This document shows, piece by piece, positions 46,843 through 56,694 of a stretch of 64,000 nucleotides of DNA (the first letter of the stretch is position 1; every line of letters begins with the position of its first letter). The notes under the pieces were generated by a model. That model was not told the origin of the DNA. It did not search any database and worked only from the letters and a program-made list of their open reading frames with translations. The DNA is taken from NCBI RefSeq assembly GCF_001653975.1, contig NZ_CP014639.1, positions 310,001-374,000 of the forward strand. The letters run 5' to 3'. Both the position numbers and the translations under genes were made by a program. This DNA is from Candidatus Chlamydia sanziniae. Its GTDB lineage: Bacteria; Chlamydiota; Chlamydiia; Chlamydiales; Chlamydiaceae.

Positions 46843-47514
46843 TTAACCCAATTGCGTTGTCATAATAGTTTTTATACTACTTACGGAAGTCCCGACAATA
46901 CTGGCAAAGAGTTCTGCTCTTTGAGTTGCCCGTTGTACAGCATATTGGACTTTTAAGAAGTTTGCCAAATTTTCACGCTCACCGTTTTTATCAGAGAAAT
47001 AAAGTAGGGCACGATTCAATACTTCCTCACCTGAAGATATCCAATCAATAACTTTGCGTGTTACAGATTCTTGTTCTTGATCTTGTTTCTTCATGTGTTG
47101 CTGGGTATGCTCAGCAATTGTGTCCAAATCATTATTGATTAAATCTATGATGACTCCTACAGCTTGGAAATGTTCCTCTTCCAATGCTGCTGAAGTCTTA
47201 GAATCTTCAAGAGTAGAACGAAATCCTCCAAGATGTCCCTTAAGATTATGAATCTGCTCTTTAAGTTCTTCAGAGTTTAAAGCTTCCTGTAATTCAGGAT
47301 CTATCAATTCCGAATTACTATCCTGCATCATCGCCATAGGATTAGGAAGAAGATCGTCAATAGAGTTTTCTGCAGATTTTGAGAGTTCTCCCAAAGAAAA
47401 TACAGAAACATCTTTTTTCAATTCATTAGCTAACGGAGTTCCTGAATTCTCTTTTACAGACTGAACCTTGGTATCCTCATCGAAATTCGGAAACAATTGT
47501 ATAGAATCTATCAT
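46843..47514 (-). CDS. Type III secretion operon protein CT668-like (possible SctL)
   Basis: 223 residues from the ATG at 47514 (a GTG at 47529 would add 5 residues). An acidic, mostly helical protein with a coiled coil (about 75-150) and a helical C-terminus. Its place before the ATPase gene is where stator or SctL-like proteins occur in other T3S operons, but I do not see a clear SctL signature and keep it as a T3S-operon protein. CT668 is called a hypothetical in most lists. Confidence 0.75.
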   Translation of the reverse strand: MIDSIQLFPNFDEDTKVQSVKENSGTPLANELKKDVSVFSLGELSKSAENSIDDLLPNPMAMMQDSNSELIDPELQEALNSEELKEQIHNLKGHLGGFRSTLEDSKTSAALEEEHFQAVGVIIDLINNDLDTIAEHTQQHMKKQDQEQESVTRKVIDWISSGEEVLNRALLYFSDKNGERENLANFLKVQYAVQRATQRAELFASIVGTSVSSIKTIMTTQLG

Positions 47515-47561
47515 ACAGCAAAAAACCACGTTATATATTTATCACCTAGTGCTGAGGAAGG

Positions 47562-48011
47562 CTATCCCAAAGGACCTGCACTCTTAGCGACTAAAGTATC
47601 ATGCCAATCTAAGACAGATTGAGCTAAAGTTCTTGTAGATTCTATCTGACAATTTACTAATACTTGATCTGCAAGTTGCAAACAAGTTTCTAAACTGTTT
47701 CGACGAATTTCAAAAGAACTTCCTTGGTGTAAGACAATTAACATATGAGTCAAAGATAAAAACGCCTGAATACTCCAGTTGTTTTGTTCTTTTTCTGCTA
47801 ACGCTTTGAGTTGTCTTTCGGCTTCGAAGAGTTCCATTTTATGCAAAGAAATTAAAGCCAATCCCAGATCATACCCGTAGTGGTTAGGATGTAAAATCTT
47901 TAAGGACTGAAAAAGTTTTTTTGCACTAGTTTCATCACCTTGTTTAATGGCTAGAAGCCCCCCTTCAAACAATAAAGCAAAATCTGCTTCGAATAATTCC
48001 AAATCTGCCAT
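47562..48011 (-). CDS. cdsG: T3S needle chaperone CdsG
   Basis: 149 residues with a TPR-like helical fold (KILHPNHYGYDLGLALISLHKMELFEAERQLKAL, seen as LFEAERQLKALA). CdsG together with CdsE is known to chaperone the needle subunit CdsF, and it lies directly downstream of cdsF. Equivalent to CT667 and similar in character to YscG. Confidence 0.9.
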   Translation of the reverse strand: MADLELFEADFALLFEGGLLAIKQGDETSAKKLFQSLKILHPNHYGYDLGLALISLHKMELFEAERQLKALAEKEQNNWSIQAFLSLTHMLIVLHQGSSFEIRRNSLETCLQLADQVLVNCQIESTRTLAQSVLDWHDTLVAKSAGPLG

Positions 48012-48029
48012 AATCCTTCTCTTATGTTA

Positions 48030-48284
48030 TTAACTTCCTTTAACAGCTCGAGCCATTGTGATCATCTCCGTATTTACAGCTGTCAAAACGTTAGAGACCG
48101 ACTCCATATACTGTGACAAAATTTGCATACGAAATTGCAAATTGAACATAGTTCCTAAGTCAACCGTACCTTGTGTTGATGTCTCTAATTCTGTTAAGTA
48201 TTGCTGGACACCCTGAACATATTTACACACGCCTTCAAGCATTTTATTAAAATTAAATGCCGAGCAACTATTACTAGTAGTCAT
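48030..48284 (-). CDS. cdsF: T3S needle subunit CdsF
   Basis: 84 residues, all helical, the size of SctF needle proteins. It contains cysteines near the N-terminus (residues 7 and 20), a chlamydial feature for a needle exposed on the surface. Flanked by its two chaperones, cdsE upstream and cdsG downstream. GGGGGAGAAGTTT before the ATG gives a good ribosome site. Equivalent to CT666. Confidence 0.95.
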   Translation of the reverse strand: MTTSNSCSAFNFNKMLEGVCKYVQGVQQYLTELETSTQGTVDLGTMFNLQFRMQILSQYMESVSNVLTAVNTEMITMARAVKGS

Positions 48285-48309
48285 AAACTTCTCCCCCTTC
48301 TCCTGTGCT

Positions 48310-48561
48310 TTATATCATTTTGCGGTTGATCCGCCCGAGAACTTTCTGTAGAGCCAGGTATCCTGCTAATAATGCTTGCTGTTGTTCAAAAGCGTCTTTA
48401 TCAGAACCTTCTCGAAGAGCTGAATTCAATTTTTGTACTTTTTCTTGTACATTCATTTTGATTTCTTGAGCCTTGCTCAGATCGTGCATGTTTTTTTCTA
48501 AATCCAACAGCGATTGAGAATCTTTTTCTTCTTTTGCTGTTGTGTTTTCCATATTGAACAT
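48310..48561 (-). CDS. cdsE: T3S needle chaperone CdsE
   Basis: 83 residues from the ATG at 48561, which has AGGT about 9 bases before it and gives the usual chlamydial length; a longer frame to 48600 is unlikely. A helical coiled-coil small protein that with CdsG caps the needle subunit. Lies 25 bases before cdsF. Equivalent to CT665. Confidence 0.88.
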   Translation of the reverse strand: MFNMENTTAKEEKDSQSLLDLEKNMHDLSKAQEIKMNVQEKVQKLNSALREGSDKDAFEQQQALLAGYLALQKVLGRINRKMI

Positions 48562-48607
48562 AGAATATCTACCTAAATATAAAGAATTAATAAGCTCCAA
48601 TGTTTGA

Positions 48608-51106
48608 TTATTTATTGTACTCTATTTTATATTTCAACCCTTCCTTCTCTAAAAAAATCGCATTGGGTTGAATACTTGTTACCGTCATACCATCAATGAC
48701 ATCTCCTCGCGTTAAGATTCTTCCATTAACAACTACATTGATACTGATATCGCGATATTTTGAGTATCCTGTAACACGATAGCGATTGGGATAGCGCAAA
48801 TTTAAATCTATGACACCCTCTTCAGCTGGAAGTAAAACAGCAAAATTCTTTACAAGCCGTACTCCAGGAATATTGGATAATTCTTGAACAACAGCACGGA
48901 ATCTTTCTGCAGCATCATTATTCACATATCCGGTGAGGATCACTTCGCCATTCACAAAAGCTACATGAATATTCGCAAACCCTGCCTGAAGAAGATGGCC
49001 AGCGATTGCTTTTAACATTTGTGTTTCAATAACAACTTTGTTCTCTAGCAATGAAAGATAATTAAAATGCAGGTTTAAATAATCTACAAGACAAGCAGCT
49101 TGTTCTTCAGTCTTTACATATCCTGTAATGACAAACTTTCCTGGTTCTGGAGAATGCATACTGATTCCTTTAAACTCAGGTCGTTTCGACAAAAGAATGT
49201 TCATTTCCTGCCAAACAGCTTCATCATCTATAACATTCTCTTCCACGGATTTCACAAAAGAAAGAGCGTCAATTTTATATAGCAACTCACTTTTATCTGT
49301 GCTATTTTTCACATGACCTATTAAGAAGAGTTGATTGTTCGTCTTATTGAATGTATAACGCACCGTAGGGAACTGATTCACGATACCAGTTAAATCTTCT
49401 TGATAATCAATATTTTCAAGAGGGACAACTTCTTTTGTATGGAAAAGAGAAGCCGTTGCTATTCCAAAAAGAATTGCTAGTCCACCAATAAATACTGTTA
49501 GAATAAAGGCACCTGTAGGAAGAGTCGCACGTTTTTGTTTTTCTTCTTCTTCCTGAGCGGCTCGTTCTGCAAGGTCTTCAGCATTTTGATGCCGGCCAAA
49601 TAAGCCGTAATCTTCTGGAGAAAACGATGCAGTTATTGTATCCGCAGGAGCTTGATGATCTATAAGTAAAAATAATGTTGTTCCCAGAGCAACAACTTGG
49701 TTAGGACTTAGTGTTGCTATATGCTCAATTTTTCTTCCCTCAACGATCACACGGTTTTTACTGCTGAGATCTTCGATGTTCACACTCCCATCATTTCCAA
49801 CAGTAATTTTTGCATGCTGATGCGATACACTTAAGTCATTAAACACAATATCACAAGTTTCAGGATCGGTACCTAAAATATAAGATTTCCCCGTATCCAA
49901 GTGAAACTCAGCTCCAATATTTGCTCCTGCCAACACTTTAAGCAAAAACCGCGAGGGTTGGGAAAGGTCTATAGAAAGGCTTTTATCTGCATGATTTTCT
50001 ATTTCTGCAGGGAAAATCTCCTGATCAAATCGAAAGAGATCGTGCACACTAAATGGAATTAGCACTGTATCTTTAGTTTCTTCCTTTTGTTCTGTATCTT
50101 TCTTATCTGGATCAGACTTATCTGGATCAGAATCTTTTTTATTCCCTTCCTCTTCGTCCTCAGTTTTTACGTCTTGATCCCCAACGGACTCATCCGTGTT
50201 GTCAACGTGTTCGTTTTCTTTAGCCTTGGTGTCATTGATAACTTTCTCTTCAGCAGTAGGGTCTTCTTCTTTACCTTTAGGATTTTCTTTGTGATCAGCT
50301 TCTACTTGTGGCTTATCTATAGAGCGGGGTTGTAAAGCTTCCTCAGGTTTCTCGTTTACATTAGGCGGGAGAGGACTCTTATTCTTAGAAGAGTCTTGAG
50401 AAGCCGTTTTTGAAGGAAGGTTCTTAGGAGAAGCTTTATCGTCTTCTCTTGGGGCGTTTTGAGTTGTTTGGTTTTCTAGTTCTTTTTGTAGGACTTTTTT
50501 TTTATTGTTTTTTGCTGGCGGGGGTGGAGGTGTTGTCATACTTTCAATATCGATCTTCTTGCCAGGTTGTTCTTTATTTGCTTTTGCAGATGTAAGGAAA
50601 GTATCCGCAAGTTGTTGATCTTTATCTGTAATTGAAGACGGGTTGTTTTGATTAGACGGAGTATTTTTTTGAGAATTCTCTTTTGAGTGTCCCCGAGTCT
50701 CTTGTTTTGTCATTCCTTGCTTTTTATTATCGTCAGAAATAGCGTCAACATTAGAAAAATTTTGTTCGGGGAAAGTAAAATCATACACAATATCTTCAGC
50801 ATCAAATTCATCTAACAAAAAAGAATAGTAATTACTTCCTAAAATAAGAACATCTTGGTGTTGTAATTGTGTAGTTTCCTTAATCGTTATGCCATTTATA
50901 GAAATCGGAGCGGCATCATCCAGATTCGTGATAAAGTACCCAGAGTCTGTTTTACTGATGACTGCTTGTGTAGACGCTAATGCAGGATCTTCAAGAGGAA
51001 TGTCATTCGTTTGAGGATCACGTCCTATAGACCAACTGTCCCCATCTTCGAGGATAAAAATCACACCAGACAAAGGGCCTTTATCAATAACTAATCGTAC
51101 TGCCAT
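48608..51106 (-). CDS. cdsD: T3S inner-ring protein CdsD with two FHA domains
   Basis: 832 residues. FHA domain 1 (about 1-110), a long acidic and proline-rich linker (120-380) with many Lys and Glu, FHA domain 2 (about 399-470; GTDPETCDIVFNDLSVSHQHA), one transmembrane helix (about 530-552), then periplasmic BON/ring-building modules. SctD proteins usually have one cytoplasmic FHA-like domain; the chlamydial CdsD has two. In C. pneumoniae it is phosphorylated by kinase PknD. Equivalent to CT664. Confidence 0.95.
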   Translation of the reverse strand: MAVRLVIDKGPLSGVIFILEDGDSWSIGRDPQTNDIPLEDPALASTQAVISKTDSGYFITNLDDAAPISINGITIKETTQLQHQDVLILGSNYYSFLLDEFDAEDIVYDFTFPEQNFSNVDAISDDNKKQGMTKQETRGHSKENSQKNTPSNQNNPSSITDKDQQLADTFLTSAKANKEQPGKKIDIESMTTPPPPPAKNNKKKVLQKELENQTTQNAPREDDKASPKNLPSKTASQDSSKNKSPLPPNVNEKPEEALQPRSIDKPQVEADHKENPKGKEEDPTAEEKVINDTKAKENEHVDNTDESVGDQDVKTEDEEEGNKKDSDPDKSDPDKKDTEQKEETKDTVLIPFSVHDLFRFDQEIFPAEIENHADKSLSIDLSQPSRFLLKVLAGANIGAEFHLDTGKSYILGTDPETCDIVFNDLSVSHQHAKITVGNDGSVNIEDLSSKNRVIVEGRKIEHIATLSPNQVVALGTTLFLLIDHQAPADTITASFSPEDYGLFGRHQNAEDLAERAAQEEEEKQKRATLPTGAFILTVFIGGLAILFGIATASLFHTKEVVPLENIDYQEDLTGIVNQFPTVRYTFNKTNNQLFLIGHVKNSTDKSELLYKIDALSFVKSVEENVIDDEAVWQEMNILLSKRPEFKGISMHSPEPGKFVITGYVKTEEQAACLVDYLNLHFNYLSLLENKVVIETQMLKAIAGHLLQAGFANIHVAFVNGEVILTGYVNNDAAERFRAVVQELSNIPGVRLVKNFAVLLPAEEGVIDLNLRYPNRYRVTGYSKYRDISINVVVNGRILTRGDVIDGMTVTSIQPNAIFLEKEGLKYKIEYNK

Positions 51107-51136
51107 GTTTTACTCCACCCTATTGTGCCATTGCTC

Positions 51137-51532
51137 TTATTGCGCCTTACTTAATTCAAGATCTTCTAACCAAGTTTCTGAAAAATTCATGAAACTCTCC
51201 ATATGACGTACAAAATCATCATATGTGATTTCTCCTGAAAATTTACGCACCATGACAATGAAACCTTCCGGATTCAATCCTAAAGCACTGCCTCCTGTTT
51301 CTTTTCCGAATAAATTTCCCACCATCATTCGTAAGTATACTTTTGTTGTATCGGCAGAAGGAGGCAAGATTCCTAAAGAAGCCTCCAAAACAATGTCATT
51401 ATCCGCATTTTGCTGCACCCGGATCTTAATTACTTCACTTATAGGCAGCACATAGGCTCCATCAGCATCAAACTCGAGAGTTGACGTTATACCCATATAC
51501 GTGGCAAAATTTTTTATTAACTTTTCCAACAT
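51137..51532 (-). CDS. T3S chaperone of the SycE/CesT class (CT663-like)
   Basis: 131 residues, the size and alpha/beta composition of class I effector chaperones (N-terminal helix, strand LEASLGIL, then helix). It heads the T3S operon, 30 bases before cdsD. Equivalent to CT663. The bound substrate cannot be told from the sequence. Confidence 0.85.
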   Translation of the reverse strand: MLEKLIKNFATYMGITSTLEFDADGAYVLPISEVIKIRVQQNADNDIVLEASLGILPPSADTTKVYLRMMVGNLFGKETGGSALGLNPEGFIVMVRKFSGEITYDDFVRHMESFMNFSETWLEDLELSKAQ

Positions 51533-51901
51533 ACTTGTGTTTTCCCATGCAGCAATGGTTGTCGTTCTCTGAGGAAAACTAAGACACCCTCACTTCTAGA
51601 ATTTGCTTTTTTAGCCTTTAAATCGAGTTATGCCAATACGAACTTTAAAAATAAAAACGATTTCTTTGTTTGTATGAACAATGCTAAGAGCTTTTTCTGT
51701 TCATCTTTTTCACTATAAAGAACAAAAGATCAAAGAAAAATCAAGCCGATTTTATCACGGGATTTATCAACCACAATCTATCAGCAGTCTAGAACAAGCA
51801 AATCTCCAAATTACCGCGAAAACAATCTTAACTTACAATGAAAGTTTAGAGTATTTTCGAGAGTTGTATATGTCAAGAGATATGAATTAGGCATTAAAGC
51901 A
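51533..51901. other. 369-bp gap between hemA and the T3S chaperone gene
   Basis: Both flanking genes are on the minus strand. The stretch next to 51533 must hold the T3S operon promoter. A plus-strand frame of 69 codons (51681-51890) is described separately; otherwise nothing is seen. Confidence 0.45.
51681..51890 (+). CDS. Possible small basic protein of 69 residues
   Basis: Begins MLRAFSVHLFHYKEQKIKEK. It is basic and has protein-like composition (helical segments, few rare codons), but the ATG lacks a clear ribosome site and the flanking genes are on the other strand. Could be a real lineage-specific gene or chance. Kept at low confidence. Confidence 0.3.
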   Translation: MLRAFSVHLFHYKEQKIKEKSSRFYHGIYQPQSISSLEQANLQITAKTILTYNESLEYFRELYMSRDMN

Positions 51902-52921
51902 TCAGCAGCTTAAGGCAGAATTGATGTGAGCAGCTTGAACCTGGTTCTGAAATAGATATGAGCTCTTTTTTTGATAAACTTCCCACTGTTTTTCAGCAGC
52001 AAAAGTTAAAGAAAGTTTTACCTTATTTGTATCTTGCGCATGAGACTGTATTCTTCTTTGTAGACATTCACTTATGAAATCCATATCCAAGCAGACGAAA
52101 CCTCGTGGTTGTTCTTTCCAAGAAAAAGTCCGGGGAACATTAAAATCAAAGACTATACGCTCTGGAATACTGATTAAATTGTCTAAAGAAAGTTCATTGA
52201 AATGTTTTTGAGATTCTGAAGAACCAAAAAAAATAATATCATAAGGATAATGAAATGAGAGAGTGTGTCGAGGTAAAACAGGATAAGGAATCGCTAATTT
52301 TTGGCGTGAACAAAAGGTGATATTTCGATAGCCTTCCCTATATAAACTCTTCGCAACTCTTCTATTAATATCCGAATACCCTATAAACAAAAGATTAGAT
52401 TTTACCGATTTATCATGTAGATGCAGAGTTTCCTGAACTACAGATTCAATAGAAATTCCTGGAAGGGGAATTGGGGTTTGTGAGCGAAAATTTTTCCCTT
52501 CTTTAAGAGCCTTTTGAAATAGAAAATGAAGATCAAAAGGCAACTGACGTTGCGCTGAAGCCTTAAGATAGGCGCGCTTTACCTGCCCTTGAATTTCTGT
52601 TTCGCCAAGAATCAAACTCTCTATACCACTGGTAACATGAAATAAATGATTGAAACAGAAGATATCTCTATAGCAATAAGGTTGAACGTCTCTAGAAGCA
52701 AATGAAGATGCTAGTATGAGCTGAGTGATTTCTGGAGTTTTTGAGTAGTAATATATTTCCACACGATGACAAGTAATAAGAGAAATAAATGTTCCTCCTC
52801 GTCCTAAAAGCCGCTGTGTCAAAAATCTATCCTTATCAAAAGCTCGTATATACTCAATAATACGTTCTCGTTTTTTTAAAGTGGCTTCACGATAGCTGAT
52901 TCCAACAACTCCTAACACCAT
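51902..52921 (-). CDS. hemA: Glutamyl-tRNA reductase, short form
   Basis: 339 residues from the ATG at 52921, giving the family start MVLGVVGISYRE. The catalytic Cys51 lies in TCHRVE (family TCNRvE, so Asn is His). ESLILGETEIQGQVKRAY matches the substrate-binding block. It reduces Glu-tRNA to glutamate semialdehyde for haem. Most GluTR proteins are about 410-430 residues; the C-terminal dimerisation domain is cut short, as in other chlamydiae. An upstream in-frame TTG would add 12 residues. Confidence 0.9.
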   Translation of the reverse strand: MVLGVVGISYREATLKKRERIIEYIRAFDKDRFLTQRLLGRGGTFISLITCHRVEIYYYSKTPEITQLILASSFASRDVQPYCYRDIFCFNHLFHVTSGIESLILGETEIQGQVKRAYLKASAQRQLPFDLHFLFQKALKEGKNFRSQTPIPLPGISIESVVQETLHLHDKSVKSNLLFIGYSDINRRVAKSLYREGYRNITFCSRQKLAIPYPVLPRHTLSFHYPYDIIFFGSSESQKHFNELSLDNLISIPERIVFDFNVPRTFSWKEQPRGFVCLDMDFISECLQRRIQSHAQDTNKVKLSLTFAAEKQWEVYQKKSSYLFQNQVQAAHINSALSC

Positions 52922-53325
52922 AAGCACAATTCGGTAGTTTTTCCTCAATAGGGTCAAGAAAACTTATAGAAAATTCAATGAAAGTAAGCTAGCTGTATAG
53001 ACGAACAGAAAATTAGACACCATCAAATTATCGATTGTCATAAGGTTAGCTACTATAAACTAAATGTAAGTTAGAGGTATTGCCTAGACCTAGGCGAGAA
53101 ATCAGGGACGACTCCTTTCTTGATTAGGAAAAGAAAATGTAGTAGTATCCGTTTTCTACTTAAAAGTAATCCGATAGATCTTGTATTTCTAAGCTGCAAG
53201 ACTTTAGGTTATATTACCCCCTTGTTTAAAGACATAACCAATCTCAACCTTAAACTGTTCTCTTTCTACAGAGGAAGAGACTTATTTCAAAATAACGACA
53301 AGTTTTTAACAAAAACTATTTCACT
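52922..53325. other. 404-bp divergent gap between hemA and parE
   Basis: A/T-rich. It holds a perfect palindrome (GCCTAG, 2 bases, CTAGGC) at 53082-53095 and possible -10 hexamers such as TATAAA at 53054-53059. An 80-codon plus-strand frame over 53120-53362 overlaps the parE start and shows no protein-like character. No other gene is seen. Confidence 0.45.
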
Positions 53326-55134
53326 ATGGCGGCATACACAGAAGCAAGTGTTCTCTCCTTAGCATCTTTGGAACATATTCGTTTAAGAGCAGGAATGTAT
53401 ATTGGTAGACTCGGTGATGGTTCCCAACCCGAAGATGGAATTTATACTCTTTTTAAAGAAGTTATAGATAACAGCATTGACGAATTTATTATGGGACATG
53501 GGAGCACTATAAAAATATCTTTAGAGAAACAACACATTACGATTCAAGATCAAGGACGCGGGATTCCTTTAGGGAAACTCCTTGATTGTGTTTCTAGAAT
53601 CAACACTGGAGCAAAATATACTCAAGATGTTTTTCATTTTTCAGTTGGATTGAATGGTGTTGGTCTTAAAGCAGTCAATGCACTTTCTGCGATATTTTCT
53701 GTACGCTCTGTACGCAAAAAAAAATATCATTTTGCTACTTTTTGCTGTGGTGTATTGCAACAATCCTTGCAAGGAGCCACAAAAGATCGCGATGGAACGA
53801 CAATTACTTTTATACCAGACGCGAAAATTTTTTCTGATTTTGTTTTTGAGCCTGAATTTTTAAGAAAAAAAATTCGGCAATATACGTATTTGCATCCAAA
53901 TCTAGAAATTGTTTTCAATGATGAAGTCTTTATTTCTCACGAAGGCCTTAAAGATTTATTCAAAGAAGAAATCTCTGAAGAGACCCTCTACTCTCCTATT
54001 TTCTTTCAACATGAAGACTTCTCTTTTCTCTTCACACATGTAGAAAGTCATGGTGAACGTTATTTTTCTTTTGTCAATGGTCAAGAAACTGTGGATGGTG
54101 GCACACATCTCACAGCATTTAAAGAGGCAATTGCCAAGGGGATAAATGAATTTTTTGGAAAGACTTTTGTTACTAACGATATTCGAGAAGGACTTGTAGG
54201 TTGTATAGCAATAAAATTAGCCTCTCCTATTTTTGAATCCCAAACGAAAAATAAATTAGGGAATACGCAAATCCGCACTCCTTTAGTGAAAGATATCAAG
54301 CAAGCGATTCTTATGTTTTTAGGAAAAAACCGCACGACGGCAAATTGCCTTTTAGAAAAAATTAAACTCAACCAAAAAGCACGTAAAAACACACAATTCC
54401 TAAAACAAGATCTCAAAGACAAGCAAAAGAAAGTTCATTATAAAATTCCAAAACTACGGGATTGTAAGTTTCATTATAATGAGCGTTCTCTTTATGGTGA
54501 AGCTTCTTCAATTTTTCTTACTGAAGGCGAATCTGCATCTGCGTCTATTCTTGCTTCTAGGGACCCTCTTACGCAAGCAGTTTTTTCTCTACGTGGGAAA
54601 CCTATGAACGTGTTTTCATTAGAAGAAGAGAAAATGTATAAGAATGATGAATTATTTTATCTCGCAACAGCTCTTGGCGTTACAAAAAATAGTACAGAAC
54701 GCTTACGTTACAATAAAGTTATTCTTGCTACCGATGCTGATGTAGATGGAATGCACATCCGTAATCTTTTAATTACTTTTTTTCTAAAAACCTTTTTACC
54801 ACTTGTAGAAAACCGTCATCTCTTTATTTTAGAAACACCTTTATTTAAAGTGCGCAATAAGGATAGAACCGTTTATTGTTATTCTGAACAAGAAAAATCC
54901 CAAGCTGTAGAAAGTTTTGGTAAAAAAGAAGCTTCTTTAGAAATCACAAGATTCAAAGGATTGGGGGAAATCTCTCCTAAAGAATTCCAAGCTTTTATCG
55001 GCCCTAAGATACGCTTGACTCCTGTAATTGTAACCTCGATAGAAGGCGTCCCTTCGATATTACAATTTTACATGGGGAAAAACACAAAAGAAAGAAAACA
55101 GTTCATTATGAATAATCTAATTATCGACCTATAA
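53326..55134 (+). CDS. parE: Type II topoisomerase B subunit (ParE/GyrB2)
   Basis: 602 residues. GHKL ATPase: EVIDNSIDEF, DQGRGIP, GLNGVGLKAVNALS. TOPRIM: LTEGESASASI and DADVDGMHIRNLL. It is the second chlamydial GyrB-like protein (CT661); with the next gene it forms a topoisomerase IV-like enzyme. It lacks the long insert found in E. coli GyrB. The gap to the next gene is 3 bases. No clear ribosome site precedes the ATG. Confidence 0.93.
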   Translation: MAAYTEASVLSLASLEHIRLRAGMYIGRLGDGSQPEDGIYTLFKEVIDNSIDEFIMGHGSTIKISLEKQHITIQDQGRGIPLGKLLDCVSRINTGAKYTQDVFHFSVGLNGVGLKAVNALSAIFSVRSVRKKKYHFATFCCGVLQQSLQGATKDRDGTTITFIPDAKIFSDFVFEPEFLRKKIRQYTYLHPNLEIVFNDEVFISHEGLKDLFKEEISEETLYSPIFFQHEDFSFLFTHVESHGERYFSFVNGQETVDGGTHLTAFKEAIAKGINEFFGKTFVTNDIREGLVGCIAIKLASPIFESQTKNKLGNTQIRTPLVKDIKQAILMFLGKNRTTANCLLEKIKLNQKARKNTQFLKQDLKDKQKKVHYKIPKLRDCKFHYNERSLYGEASSIFLTEGESASASILASRDPLTQAVFSLRGKPMNVFSLEEEKMYKNDELFYLATALGVTKNSTERLRYNKVILATDADVDGMHIRNLLITFFLKTFLPLVENRHLFILETPLFKVRNKDRTVYCYSEQEKSQAVESFGKKEASLEITRFKGLGEISPKEFQAFIGPKIRLTPVIVTSIEGVPSILQFYMGKNTKERKQFIMNNLIIDL

Positions 55135-55137
55135 ATT

Positions 55138-56577
55138 ATGTGTGATATTTCAGATCTCTTCAAATTGCATTTTATGCACTATGCTTCCTATGTAATTTTA
55201 GAAAGAGCTATTCCTCATATTCTTGATGGCTTAAAACCAGTGCAACGTCGTTTGCTCTGGACATTGTTTCTTATGGACAATGGAAAAATGCACAAAGTTG
55301 CCAATATTGCAGGAAGGACGATGGCTTTCCATCCCCATGGGGATGCTCCCATTACAGAAGCTCTTGTCGTCTTAGCAAATAAAGGTTATCTTATCGATAC
55401 GCAGGGCAACTTCGGAAATCCCATCACAGGAGATCCTCATGCAGCTGCACGTTATATCGAAGCGCGCCTCAGTCCTTTAGCAAGAGAAACCTTGTTTAAT
55501 ACACAATTAATGTCTTTTCAAAATTCCTATGACAGTAGGGAAAAGGAACCCGTTGTGTTTCCGGCAAAACTTCCCTTACTTTTACTCCATGGTGTGGATG
55601 GCATTGCTGTAGGCATGACAACGAAGATTTTCCCCCACAATTTTACAGAACTTCTCAAAGCACAAATTGCCATTTTGAATAACCGTCACGTTACCGTACT
55701 TCCAGACTTTCCTTCAGGAGGTATTATGGATGCGCGCAACTACCAAGATGGTTTAGGCTCTGTTACCATCCGCGTTTCTATAGATATAGTCGATGATAAA
55801 ACTTTGATCATTAAAGAAATCTGTCCTTTATCCACTACAGAAACACTCATTCGCTCTATAGAAAATGCTGCGAAACGCGGCATACTTAAAATCGATTCTA
55901 TCCAAGATTTTTCCACACATGCACCTTATATTGAAATTAAGCTGCCTAAAGGAACCTACGCTTCAGAAATTTTACCTCCCTTATTTGAGCATACGGAGTG
56001 CGAAGTTGTCCTTCATTCCAAACCCACGGCAATTTACAATAATCAACCTATAGAAAGTTCCATATCCGAGATTCTTAAACTTCACACAGAAAGTTTACAA
56101 AAATACCTTCAAAAAGAGCTGCAATTACTCTATGAGCAGCTTTCCTTAGAGCATCATTATAAAATCTTAGAGTATATTTTCATTAAACATAAACTCTACG
56201 ATCAAGTAAGAGACTCCTTATCAGCACAAAATAGCATTGCCTCTTCCAAAGATGTGCACGAGGCAGTCTTATCCGTTCTTGATCCTTGGTTAACCTACTT
56301 TTCTAGTCCCCTAACAAAACAGGATACAACGCAGCTTGCTTCTTTAACCATTAAGAAAATCCTCTGCTTTAACGAAGAAGCCTACACTAAAGAACTCAAA
56401 ACAATAGAAAAAAAACAAGCAGTTATACAAAAAGATCTAAACAAAATGAAACAAGTAACAATTAAATACTTAAAAAACCTCTTAGAGCGTTATAGCACTT
56501 TAGGTGTAAGAAAAACACAAATTGCAAGTTTTAGTACAAAAGCAGCTTATGCGGGAATAAAAGCATGCTCACATTAA
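55138..56577 (+). CDS. parC: Type II topoisomerase A subunit, short form (ParC/GyrA2)
   Basis: 479 residues. The breakage-reunion domain is complete: RAIPHILDGLKPVQRR, AGRTMAFHPHGD, and the catalytic Tyr in AAARYIEARLS. There is no C-terminal beta-pinwheel domain: usual ParC/GyrA are 700-880 residues. It works with parE at 53326. Loss of the pinwheel removes DNA wrapping and typical substrate choice. Equivalent to CT660. Confidence 0.93.
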   Translation: MCDISDLFKLHFMHYASYVILERAIPHILDGLKPVQRRLLWTLFLMDNGKMHKVANIAGRTMAFHPHGDAPITEALVVLANKGYLIDTQGNFGNPITGDPHAAARYIEARLSPLARETLFNTQLMSFQNSYDSREKEPVVFPAKLPLLLLHGVDGIAVGMTTKIFPHNFTELLKAQIAILNNRHVTVLPDFPSGGIMDARNYQDGLGSVTIRVSIDIVDDKTLIIKEICPLSTTETLIRSIENAAKRGILKIDSIQDFSTHAPYIEIKLPKGTYASEILPPLFEHTECEVVLHSKPTAIYNNQPIESSISEILKLHTESLQKYLQKELQLLYEQLSLEHHYKILEYIFIKHKLYDQVRDSLSAQNSIASSKDVHEAVLSVLDPWLTYFSSPLTKQDTTQLASLTIKKILCFNEEAYTKELKTIEKKQAVIQKDLNKMKQVTIKYLKNLLERYSTLGVRKTQIASFSTKAAYAGIKACSH

Positions 56578-56694
56578 AACTAAGACTTTTTAAATCATTG
56601 GATTTTTCTAGCCATTCGATGAAAAATAGAAAGATATTTTCTTTTTATGTTAAAATAAACTTTATGGATTTTATACAAAATTTAGATTGAAATT

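Noticed and set aside
53120..53362. 80-codon plus-strand frame before parE
   Set aside because: It overlaps the parE start in another frame, lacks a ribosome site, and the composition is not protein-like.
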